Source: Schistosoma mansoni
Taxonomy: Eukaryota; Platyhelminthes; Trematoda; Strigeidida; Schistosomatidae
NCBI RefSeq assembly: GCF_000237925.1
Contig: NC_031502.1
Span: forward strand, 21,512,909-21,576,908
Reading direction: 5' to 3'
Length of the DNA stretch: 64,000 bases
The notes under the pieces are model-generated. The model had not been told where the DNA came from, made no database searches, and worked only from the letters and a program-made list of their open reading frames with translations. Of this stretch, positions 23,251 through 35,400 are shown piece by piece (position 1 is the stretch's first letter; each line of letters starts with the position of its first letter). The position numbers and the translations under genes are program-made.

Positions 23251-23589
23251 TGCTTATGGGATTTTCAAGCTCGCCGAGAGTTGGAGAACTTTCATCAACT
23301 CGCCACTTGTTTTGCTTGGAGATAGTGAGTAACTGAAGTGTGGCTGACGGCCAGTTAAACTGTTACCTAAAATGTTCTGCTCATCGGTCCAATCTCCTGG
23401 GTTGTTAGTGAAAAGTAATCCCGTATTTTTGCAAGATAGCCTAACTAACAGCCGGATTTTTAGTACTCTTTTCTGTTATAAGTCTGATTAGCTATCTACT
23501 GTTACCTATCGCTGCTGCTTTTCCCATCTGTTCTACTTTTGCTACCCACCACTGCTCATGATCATTGCCTAAGATTTTTGTTAACCTAC
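23251..23589. other. Unassigned sequence
   Basis: Lies between LINE-X and a LINE endonuclease fragment and may be part of the same decayed LINE. No clear signal. Confidence 0.3.
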
Positions 23590-24080
23590 GTTTAGGCTAC
23601 CTTCGCTCCTCATTTTCTTTTGAACCAGATAGGATGAGTTTCTGTGCACCTATCAGTCTTATAGACGTTGATGAAACCCACTGATTTCTTGCTATGGCTT
23701 TTCTACGTCCAGTAGAATGCAGAGAAATACGTGCTCGAACAAGAACATGATCCGAGCTTAAACATATCCTCCAGAATAAGCAGCAGTTTTCCACCGAGCT
23801 TCTTCTGCAATAGCTGATGACAATATGGTCTATTTGGGTCGATTGTGGGGTTCTCCACGTCAGGAATTTTTTTCTTTTTGGCTTGAGTTGGTGCCTACTA
23901 GAAATAGACGGTCACCTGAGCATAGTTTCAGAAGACGGTCGTCATTATCAGTTCGTTGAGCCGCGACACCGTAAGATACGCCAGATTGCCTCTCGTTTCG
24001 GTTTAGTCCACCTGCCAATTTTCTTGCTATATGGTTATTACAAATTTTGAGAAACCAACTATGAAAGTCCAAATATATTC
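23590..24080 (-). mobile_element. LINE endonuclease (APE-type) domain fragment
   Basis: On the minus strand it reads RTDNDDRLLKLCSGDRLFL, then a QIDHIV block near 23840 and an SDHVLVRARI block near 23740. These are the order and motifs of the APE endonuclease of non-LTR retrotransposons, with the catalytic SDH preserved. Broken by frameshifts. No RT follows on this strand. Confidence 0.7.
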
Positions 24081-24661
24081 AGTTGAGGATTCGTAGAGAA
24101 ACTGTAATCTGCAGCTGACATTCGATTAAATGGATAGGAAACAGTGATGACAGTGCAGAAACAATTCCTACTCGTCTTGCCCTGAATAGTGAGGGTTATA
24201 TGGTACTGTTATCGGTATTGGTATGGTAATTAATACTAATATATGTTTACCTGCAATCATGACATCAGCTGATAAAAATCTGGATGAACAGTGTAAATAT
24301 ACTAGGTAATGTCTAGAAAGCTGATATCGCCAGGTACATTATATTTCCGATCGCCCATACAACAAAAGGATGGTCAACAATCAGTTTGACACAATAGATA
24401 GTATGAACCTATGTTGTCAGCGCCAAGTAGTTTAGGACATTGTATACAACAATCAGTGCTCACTTCCTTTTGAAGCAGATAATTTTATTACCTAAAATAA
24501 TAACGTAAGCTTTATAGTAATACAACGTCTCAACCTAAAGGATACTAACTTTCTCAATAATACTTAGTCTAAACGTCGAATTAAACTCAACATAGTAGCT
24601 AATCCAACATAAAATTTCCTTATCGAAATCATGAACCGATCTAAGTCAGATAACTATTAAA
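24081..24661. other. Intergenic, nothing recognised
   Basis: AT-rich. No exon, repeat border or RNA found. Confidence 0.35.
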
Positions 24662-24815
24662 AACTTGGAAGCACTGGATGGCCGTTTCGTTTCAGCATCG
24701 AACTCCGCCTCAGCAATGCGCATTCACAGTCTCTCACGTAGGGGCCGAACCTAGGACAGTCGACCTCGCACATAAATACAACCCTTGGACTACTGAGTCG
24801 GCATCCAACCGTGTC
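24662..24815 (-). mobile_element. HH-SINE, degenerate copy
   Basis: Minus-strand: GGAAGCACTGGATGGCCG (hammerhead 3' side), a scrambled core, then the tRNA-like part ending CTGAGTCGGCATCCAACCGTG on +. The ribozyme core is not recognisable. Confidence 0.65.
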
Positions 24816-25013
24816 ACTGTTCGACTTCACGTAATGCAGATTTATGGCAACAGAAACGAAAAGATAAATATATTAATGACGACGTATATACTGTAAATAG
24901 AACATTTGTTTTTTCCCGAATCGTCAGTAAAATAATTTATGAAAATCCAAAATAAAACCATTAATAATATGCAATAGGGATATTTATATTTATTGTATAT
25001 TTTAAGACGTAAA

Positions 25014-25640
25014 AAACTATTTTCTGAGTAACCACAGTGAATAGGATGATTAACTGAAAGGAGGAAATTTCCATCATTGATTTAAGAGCTAGTTCGGTTT
25101 TAACCGAACATCAGCCTTATTCTTAAACCAGAGATGTGAAATTTCGCTATTTAAAGCTTCGCGTCCAGTTACTAAAATTTGTCATAATGAATGAAACATA
25201 TAAAGAAAGGGATGCACAGAAGCATCTGGAAATGTTGGAAACCATTTCATTCACCTATACACTAAGTCTTTGGGAGAACTCATCAACAAAGAATCTGGTC
25301 ATATATTATTGAACTTTAGGCATTAATTACGCTCTTATTTATTTAAACACAAATATTGGTAGAAGGAAGCACCAGGTACATATGCGCCACACAAATCTCA
25401 TTCGATTTGTGTGAGGGATGTGATACTGCCCAGATGCCCAGACTGAAACAGGTGGTTTTCTTAGTGCGCCACACCCCGAGCCTTTGACCTAAAGATCTGA
25501 TCCACAAGGTAGTGGAGCATCGTGAGGAGATGCATTCCCATGGTAGTCGGTGACCAACGATTGATTCATACGCCATTTGTTCCCTCAGGATACTGGAGCC
25601 CATGTGCACCATTGGTTTGGAATGAGGGTTTTCCAACTCC
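25014..25640. repeat. Duplicated approx. 630-bp block, copy 1
   Basis: Nearly identical to 38209-38837 (a handful of differences by eye). It contains about 310 bp of non-SINE flank plus the 3' half of a minus-strand Gly-SINE. Beyond 25640 the two loci diverge to ordinary SINE-to-SINE distance. Confidence 0.85.
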
Positions 25641-25914
25641 CCTAGGTAGACTCACAGTGTCCACCAACCCGGTTAAAGCGCCAGACATTCGCTTTTCGTC
25701 CTCTCAACAGTAATGCCTCGAGAAGGCAGTGAGTAGGACTTCCGTGGCAGAGGCTATATACGCGCGGCCATATGAGAGCATTTGGAGAGAGAGCTGACTC
25801 TCTCCCCAATCTCGGCCGTACCAGGTCATTTGGGGCAACAGCTTGCGTTGGCTGGGAATCGAACCCGGACCGCCCGCGTGGCAGACGAGCATTCTACCAT
25901 TGAAACACCGACGC
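25330..25914 (-). mobile_element. Gly-SINE with tRNA-Gly head
   Basis: Full-length headed form. On the minus strand it runs from a tRNA-Gly-like head (25914 to 25845), a short AAGCTGTTG linker, the CCCCAAATG body start, the body, and the AAATAAATAAG tail at the left. Confidence 0.85.
25845..25914 (-). ncRNA. tRNA-Gly(GCC)-like SINE head
   Basis: 70 nt that folds as tRNA-Gly: acceptor GCGTCGG/CCAACGC with one mismatch, anticodon loop CTGCCAC (GCC), B box GGGTTCGATTCCC, A box around GGTAGAATGC. It is continuous with the SINE body, so it is best read as the SINE's pol III promoter and not a free gene. Confidence 0.75.
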
Positions 25915-26447
25915 CCTTGACGGTAGGTAAAGCTAATTTAAACACTATCATTTGATAAGCTAAGTGATCTTATATAACTAAGCTTTTAAACATTACTGAG
26001 AAATCTAATACGAACTAGTAATAATAATAATAATGATTAGTTATATTTGAGAAAAGGAAAAAAAAGGAACAAAAAAAAACAACAAAGTACACAAATAATC
26101 TTATTATGAAGATTATTACGAGAATTTGACAAAGTTCGAAATCGTTAGAAATTCCTTCAGTTCTGGTATTCAATGTATCCAAAACAATAATAATAATGAC
26201 ATGTACAGATACTCTTTATATATATACGTGGAATTGTAAAAGAAGAAACCGGTCTTTTTCATCCACCCTCAAAAATGTAGTTTTTTTTATTCTATTACTG
26301 TACTCAAGAATAAAATCTAAACCAGATGAGAATAGTAACAATGAAAGCGGTGAAAAAAGAAACAGAAAGAAAGTTGTCATTATTATTATTATTATTGTCA
26401 TAACGTAACATACACTAAACGGTATACTGATGATTATTGTCTTTATT

Positions 26448-29400
26448 TTATTTATCATCAGATAATGAAATTTCTTTAAATAAACATTTCACTGTACGAT
26501 TTAATTTAATAACACGATTACGTAATGAATTAGTAATTTTGTTATTATTATTATTTGTTGAATTTAATAAAGTATCAAGACGTGTATTAAGTAAGTGTAA
26601 TATTGCTGGTCCATGAACTGATGTAGTAGGATCATCAAATTCAAGACAAAGAATAGCTTCTTGAAGATATCTGTTTCAAAAAAAAAATAACATAAAATCA
26701 ATAAATAATATGAAAATAAACATTTTATGAATATTGTTGAATAGTATTTATTGATTCAGATGAAGAGAGCGAACAAATGCCCAAAATGCCCTGGTATGGC
26801 TGAGAGTGAGGAGAGTCCGATCTCTCTCTCGAAATGCTCTCACATGGCCACACGTATATAGCCACTACCAGGGGAGTCCTACTCACTGCCTTCTCGTGGC
26901 ATTACCATTGTTTACGAAATTGAAAAGACGAAAAGCGAATGTCCGGTGCTTTAACCGGGTTGGTGGACATGGAAAGTCCACCTGGGGGAGTTGGAAAACC
27001 CTCATTCCAAACCAATGGAGCATATGGGCTGGCTCCAGTATCCTGAGGGAACAAATGGCGTATGAATCAATCGTTGGTCAACGGCTACCATGGGACTGCA
27101 TCTCCTCACGATGCTCCACTGCCTTGTGTCGAAGGCTCCGGGTGTGGTCCCCTCAGAAAACCACCTGCTTCGGTTTGGGCACCTGGGCAGTATCACAGCC
27201 CTCACACAAATCGAATGAGATTTGTGTGGCGCATATGTATCTGGTGCTTCTTTGTACCAATATTTATGTGTTTAAATAAATAAAATGAATAAATAAAATG
27301 TAAATTTATTTTATTCTGAGTGAAAAGTACGTGTCAATGTATCGCCGAGTACGTTAAAAAGAATTTGGAATTACAAGATGTCCGAAAACTGAATGGTGCA
27401 ATATTTACTTACGTACGTCCGTCACTCCTCGTAAAAGATCATAGGCCTCCTCCCATTCTCCATCCAATTTTGTAATGGTTAATCTTTTCCACTTGATATT
27501 CACTTTTTTGATGTCTGCTTCCAGTTCCCGACGTCATATGTTCTTCGGTCTTCTTTTCCTTTTGCCTTTAAGATTTCAAGTTAGAGCTTGCTTCGTGATT
27601 CAGTTTGATGACTTCCTGAATGTGTGTCCCATCTACTTCCAACGTCCTTTCCGAATTTCCTCCTCATCTGGAAGCTGGTTTATTCCCTCCAACTGTAGGC
27701 TGTTGCTGATGGTATCCGGCCAACGGACATTCAGTATCTTTCGTAGACAATTGTACTTTTTTGATGTAGTCGTAGTAGTTCTCCACATTTCAGCTCCGTA
27801 CAACAGAACTGTATTGACGTTCGTATTGAAGATTGTGACTTTGATATTGGTTGACAGTTGTTTTGAGTTCCATGTATCCTTCAACTACAGGAATACTGTC
27901 CTTGCTTTTCAAATCCTAACGTTTACGTCTGCATCAGATCGTCCTTGTTCATCAATGATGCATTAGGTAGGTGCGTGAACGTTTCCGTTTCTTTCAGAGT
28001 TTCTCCATCACGTGTGATTGGGTTGGTGTTCTCCGTGTTGTATTTGAGGATCTTGCTTTTTCCCTCATGTATTTTGAGGCCTACCACTGCAGACACTGCT
28101 GCTACACTAGCTGTCTTGACCTTCATTTGTTCGTGTGTATGAGATAGTAGAACTAGGTCATCTGCTAAGTCCAATTTGTCTAGTTGCATTCAAACTGTCC
28201 ATTGTATTCCATGCTTCCCCATCAGATGTGGAGGTCTTTATAATTTAGTCAAACACCAGAAGAAATAGACAGGGAGGAAGTAAGAAGCCCTGTCTGACAT
28301 CGGTCATCCATGCAGTGTAGGTCTTCCACGTATTTCCGCTTGTCGGCTCTAATGCTCCTCTTGAATCTTGTTTGCCTCTGTATATTCTTTGTGTGCCTTG
28401 GATTTCTCTGCTCTTGGTTGACTGTTATCAATTGCTGTATTCTTGTTCTTCCTTTCTTGAATCTTGGCCAGAGTTTTGAAATAGATTCATTCCTTATGAT
28501 GATGCCTCTTGTGGCCCAGAACCTGTTGAAACACTGAAGTTAGTGCTTCTTTGATCTCTTCCCAGTTGTCCGCCACAGTAGTTTCTTCTTTCAGTAGATG
28601 TAGTAGGGCTTGGAACCTGTTGTTGAGAGTTATCTTGAATCTGTTGAGTTTTTTAGTATCTCGAAAGAAGGCAGTATCAAACCTTTTCAGTGCTGTTTCT
28701 CCAGCTGTCCAGTGCTTTTTTTTAAGCTTCAGCTACATCTTGGAAACCACAAGCAGATAGTGGTCTGAAGCTATGTCAGCTCCCGATGCTGCAATAACTT
28801 GAAATTAATTGACAGCGGGTATATTACTGACATTATTAGAGGTAATAAAAAGGATCAAAAACCAGTGAAATGATTCGAGAAGTATGGATTAGTGTCATAT
28901 AAATATTTATTAGATTACATAGAAACTTGGGATTTATGGAAAGACAAAGAGTGAATAGATGTGTCATTACGAACAATTTTGAGCTACGTTACCCAATTTT
29001 TCTAACCATTGGTTACAATAATCATGCAGACCCCAACAAGTGGTTCCCACCTACCTACGTGACACAGTTCAACAGTCAATGTCTTCATAGATTGATGCCA
29101 CGTCATGCATCAACCGCCCGCAGCTTCCAAACTACTCATACATTAGCTATCATCGTACGTCGAGTACATCGGTGGTCGAGGAGACTTAACACATGTCCTC
29201 AGTCAATAAAAATTAACTACCTCGTCAATTGATTTGCCATCCTTAACTAGTAGTGTTTATAACCACAGAATAGCTAAATTGATGATCTCAATATACATGA
29301 ACAATGACTTCAGAAACACCTATGAACAAATACTAGTGGCCTACGAATATTAACGTTTTACAGCCCTAAAGTAATTGAGAAACGGATATCTTGTTTGCGC

Positions 29401-32400
29401 CTCATAAGTGAGGGGAAGTTGACAAAAGCCGATTTCTTTTTCTGATTCGTATGATTTCAATCCAGTTGATTCTCTTTCTTTCTTTCTTTCTATTAATCAC
29501 CGTATGATGTGAACATTACCTTGGAACAACAAATACTTGTACTGTATCTATTAACTGACTAAGGCTAATTAAACCGAAATAATATCCAACTATGAGGAAA
29601 TAAGCATCCGATAAGCTAAAAATAGCTCAATATTATCATTATTACCATCAATAAATTGTACTAACTGATGGCCCCCAGAGGCCCTCGTACGGCCCAAAGT
29701 GGGGAGAGTCAGCTCTCCCTCTCGAAGTGCTCTCATACGGCCACGCGTATATAGCCTCTGCTACTGAAGTCCTACTCACTGCCTCCTCTTAATCAGGGTG
29801 TTGTTTACGAAATTGAGAGGATGAAAAGCGAATGTCCGGTGCTTTAACCGGGTTGGTGGACACGGAAAGTCCATCTAGGGGAGTTGGAAAACCCTCATTC
29901 CAAACCAATGGTGCACATGGGCTGGCTCCAGTATCCTGAAAGAACAAATGGCGTATGAATCAATCGTTGGTCACCGACTACCATGGGACTGCATCTCCTC
30001 ACGATGCTCCACTGCCTTGTGGATCAGACCTTTAGGTCGAAGACTCCGGGTGTGGTCCCCTCGGAAAATCACTTGCTTCAGTTTGGGTACCTGGGCAGTA
30101 TCACATCCCTCACACAAATCGAATGAGATTTGTGTGGCGCATATGTATCTGGTGCTTCTTTGTACCAATATTTATGTGTTCAAATAAATAAACTGATTGA
30201 TAGGACACATAAACACACGTGAAAACTCACTTAAGTTTTAAATCCAATTGAACAGTTAAATCACCACAACTTAATTGATGAATTAAAGATAATAAAATAT
30301 TTTGACCAATTGTATGATCACCAGAACTGAAAAGTTTATTCACATCAATATCATTACAGATATCTAAGAGAAGTGGTTGATCAGTAGAAACTAAAGCCTA
30401 AAATCAAATAAAATGAAATAATATATCATCGAGTAGAACAACTGCCACAGATTCAACAATTAATCATCATGTGTTCAATAAAAAACTCTTCATGAACAAT
30501 TACCGAAGTGTGACTATGTAATCAATAAAGTTTAACTATTCCAGAAGACCGTTCTTGTAAAAGATATCGCTGCGCTGTTATAAGCTGAAAATACAAACTG
30601 TTATATTACAATTAAGGAGTCACGTTTGTTATGAGACATAAAAATCTCGAGCTTGATTCTTTTTGACATTATGGTGGATGAGGATTGACAGAGGTCCAAA
30701 CTGATAAAAATGAAAAACGTCTAGTGTTCTACGTTCTTAAAAGTATTCCATGAAAATAAACATCTAGTTGACTAACCTCTTCAAAAGTTACTAACTTGAA
30801 ATGAGTACGTCGGTATTAAGAATGAATGACTGTATTAATATAAATATCAGTCTCGATGTTTAAATGAACTAGCTAATATTTTGCTTTGATCGTCTAAGTA
30901 AATTGAAAAATATACTCCCCTAACAGATGTAAAAGGGTTCACAACAAAAGCATACGCCGTCTCTTGTGATGTTTAGCGATGATGACGCATAGAGATATGT
31001 TTTAAAAAAGGCTAGTGTGTTAGCAGTCGACCAAAGATGTATTGGATATTAGTGGATAAAAATCCTTGAATATAAGTAATGAGATTTGTCCGTAGGTTGA
31101 CATATCAAGCATGATAGTCAAAATCTACGAAAGAGATGACACCGTTAAACTAGTACAAATGTTATTCAGCTGTTGTTGATCTTCAGACCTCCTGGATTTA
31201 GTGTTATTCATACATTCTACTAACACAATTTGATTATTGTCATATCCGCAAGAAGAATAAGTGAGTGGTATCTGCTAGGATCTATTTGTGGACTGTCATT
31301 ATATATATTATATTCTTATTGTATGACTAAGTAACTATATTATATGTATATTCATATTCCTTTTATTATAAGCTCCCTTTTGACCTAGTGGCTACTATTA
31401 TATGACTGTAAAGCAAACAGAATACTGAAAAATGATACTGTATAACTTATGAATAGTATAGCGAACATTTTTTTCAAATAACTAAAGATATAATACAGTT
31501 AATGGGCATGTAAACAATGACGCAACTATTTTATTAGGTACAATACTGTAGGGCGGTTTGCGGAGAAGGCTGAATTTCGTAATTGACATTACGGACTGAC
31601 TTAACACCATCGTCAAACCCTATACAACACTGGACAGCTGTTTCTTACTTATATGGGACTCCCCAGTGGTGCGTATCCACAAACGCTTCAGTGATCGAGT
31701 CCAGGACAGTTAAATGTTTTCTGATTAGCAGGTATTTATATATACTGTTTATGTATGAGGGTGATTATACATTTACGAGCCATTCAAATCAAAATGAGCG
31801 AAATGCGGTTTAAACCTGTAGTCTTTCGATTAAAGTCTCAATGTATTCTTACTAGTTCTACATCCGGGTATGTATAACTAAATATATAAAGGGTTTGAGC
31901 CCCAAAAAACATCTATTGCGTGGTTTATTGCAATTATAAGAAATTCAGATACATATTTGATTAACAGACAGTCAGTGAGTGACTGTAGTCAAGTTAGTAA
32001 AAATCCTGAATTAAATCCTCAATATTTCACAAAAAAAATTGCAGCGACAGAAGTAAATTTTAGTAGTAAAGATCTAAATCTATCATTGTAATCCACATAT
32101 ATATTCACTAAGTTTATCTGACAATGGATGAGTTCAGACATACTACGTGTTTGTTTTCACATTCTATCTCAAAGTCAAAAGGTGAATAAGAGATTATAAA
32201 TGATAAACACTATTGGAGAAGCTGGATTACGCACTAACTTAAGATCTCAGCCTATATCATCTTGTCAGATCAAAAGAACAGATGTAAATATACCTATTAT
32301 GTGTACGGTTTATTGTAATCATTTCGCAATCTTCTCATTTTTGTTGGTGTGTACAAGTGATGAGGATATCATGAATCTTAACACTATTTTCCAAATAATA

Positions 32401-35400
32401 CAAAACACCTAAATGAATTTTATCTACTTTCTAGTGTTTGGGAATTAGAGGTAACAAGAAATAAGATAGTTAAGATTAAAAAAACGATGAGATGATAAAC
32501 ATCCCTTTTTCTTGATTGCCAAATACAGTTAAGACGGGTAAAAACATCGATTCATTGGAAACCTTCTAGTAATACTATGATTTAAATCCATTCTGTTTGT
32601 ACTAACACCAAGTCCAACTCTAGTAATGTCGATTAACTTTCGATATTCAGAATAATGTTAATTATATCGTGTTTTTTTCAATTATCATGTATTTAAAATT
32701 CATCCCATCGCACAAGCAAGTGGCTATCAGGACTTAGTGGCCGAGTGGATAAGGTGATGACGTTTGAAGCGAAAGGTACTGGGTTCGAGTCTCAGAGTGA
32801 ACATCAACTCTGAGATGCAGGTACATCCAGCTGACAAGTCCCAAATAGGACGAAACGCGCATCAAACTGGATTCCACTGCTAGCCACTATCTATCTTTGC
32901 TTACAATTATTATCTTTGTTTGTGTAATTAGACATTTTTATTTTTAAAATTTACATATATCAATAAGTTCATGTGTCATCAGTCAATTTACTTGAAATCT
33001 AATGGGCATATCAAACATAGTTCTGTTAACCTTTGCATCATCACATATGATATTATCTAAGTTAGCAGAGATCATTTGGTCAACTTGAGTTTAACATGCT
33101 GATTTGTCACATGTTAACAAGATATATCTTCGATCTTGTAAGAAATTGATACAAGTCGTATGATATGAACATGTGTCATCTCATACAAACTGGTATGTTA
33201 TCCTTTGAGACATTCCGATTTTCAACTACTAACGATAAGCATTATAGCGTGTTGTAGAAATTGTTAAAATCAAAGATTCATATCCACGAAGTGCTTTAAG
33301 TAAATAAACAAAACACTGAAAACCCATGGAGGGATGGAATAGTATAAACAAAACCCCTGAATGAGAGCTCAGTGGTTCGGAATATAGCATTTGATGCGAA
33401 CTTTAAGGTCCTGGGTTCAGTCTCTAGTGAGGCCGTGGATTTGTAATTATTAAGCAATACTCTCATGTAAGCAAGAAATAGTTTTCCAGTGACTTTTGGT
33501 TTTCAATAATTACCCTATACATATATAGGGTATTAGGGATCAATCTATCACATTTTGAATATTGAAATAATAATATTTATAAAAACTATTTCCTCAGCCA
33601 TAAAAGCAACACACAACGGCTTCTTACACTAATAATTAACTAAAATTGAAAACATGTTATCACTCTATATGGCAGCAAAATCCGACTTAAGGCCTCCTCG
33701 TGGTGCTGCTGGATAGTAGAGGCAACTAGGCTAGCTAACTTAGGCGGTCGCAGAGACCGGGTCGATCACTTACTCTATTATATCAGACCAATCTTAGGTT
33801 CTAAGCTCAGGGCTAACACTTTCATTCACTATTGCTCTATATAGAAAGGAAGTACCTAAATATGGAATTTTAAAATTGATTACAGGCACACACACATACA
33901 CACAACATGAAGAATAGTTACATTAAGGCGTAATGAATGAATACATATGATTTACAATAAATGCGCAGTTAGAATTCGTTTTTTTTTTTTCGTCTATCAA
34001 CCAAACACATGATCTAAAAACTATGGTTTATTATTTTCATCATCCTTATTGGCACATAGAAGAGTATAAATGAGGAATGCTGAACTCTCATAAATATTTT
34101 CTATATTTCCCTATTTGAAAGCATTTGTTCGACTAAGATAAACTTTGTTATGTTTTACTGTTTAAGACTTGTTATTTGATAAGTCTTTTTGACTGAACGC
34201 TATACTCGGTTCCTAAGCTAGTCTCGTAACCCTCAAGCTAGAACTACACTGAGACTTGAACACGAGAGAAAAGGTGAAAAATATGCGGGAAGCACTTTAC
34301 TCCAAAGGTTCATTTACGTATAGAAAATATAGGGCCTTTATAGTATTTTAGAAGTTCTTGGGTTTTCCTGAAAATTCTAGAATACTACTACTAAACATAG
34401 TAGCAATGTAGTAATGAGTCAATCGGAACCTCTACATGTGACTTTTCATTTTCGTGATGTTTCTAGTAAAACTCCTAATCAAATGCTGATTGGATAGAAT
34501 GCTCCCTAATGTTTCCTGAGCTTGTCATGTCTATTGCGAGTAATTTTCAGGATCGCCCCAACATTATTAATTGATTAATTATTCCTTTAATATTACATTA
34601 TTGAAATCATTTATAAATAAATTTTGCATACATTATAATTTCCTTTCTTTTTGTGTATTGATATGTGGTCAGACATTTCATGTAAATTATTGTATTCATC
34701 TTGAGTTATGAATAAATAAAGTACAACAGACAAGATATCTGTATTCAGAAGGGGTTTTCTGGAGATTTCAGTATTTTTCCTGGTTGAAATCATGAGTCAA
34801 TTGAGGCCAGACCACCATGGAATACCTAGAAGCACTGGACGGCCGTTTTGTCCTATTATGGGACTCCTCAGCAGTGCGCATCCGAGATCCAGTCTTGCGC
34901 CAGAGCACTTAACCGATATCTGTATTCCAATTTCCTCTTTTGACTAGACACTAATTTGGAAATAGCTTAACAACCAATAGGGAGTTCTCAATCAAGTAGT
35001 TGTGATAACTGTTTATTGATCACTGTATCAATTATCCTACAGGCGATATCGCCGGAATAATCAATCAATAACTAAACAAGTTAACTATTAACTCTTATTA
35101 TAAGTAAATCTGAGGTCATGCGGAGGACATAGCAAAATAAGGAAAATTCTTTCCTTTTTTTAAAATATCATATAAATATTTTGTTCACGATTATAATTAT
35201 TCATATTCGTAATTTTTAAATTTAAGCCCTGAATGTTTCTTCTCATTATCTTAATAAACACTATAGTAACTTATGTAACTTATGATATTTATTTAGACAA
35301 ATTTTATTCAGTATTTAGTATTTAGCCCCCGAATGCCCTGGTATAGCCAAGAGTGGGGAGAGTACGCTCTCCCTCTCCAAATGCTCTCACATGGTCACGC

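Noticed and set aside
23817-24050. Plus-strand 77-codon open frame
   Set aside because: It is the antisense shadow of the LINE endonuclease fragment.
25845-25914. Free-standing tRNA-Gly gene
   Set aside because: The tRNA-like sequence runs directly into the SINE body through a short linker, as does the copy at 62296-62365, so it is a SINE head and not a separate gene.
27475-27966. Plus-strand 163-codon open frame
   Set aside because: Antisense of the RTE LINE. The minus strand carries the RT and C-terminal motifs.
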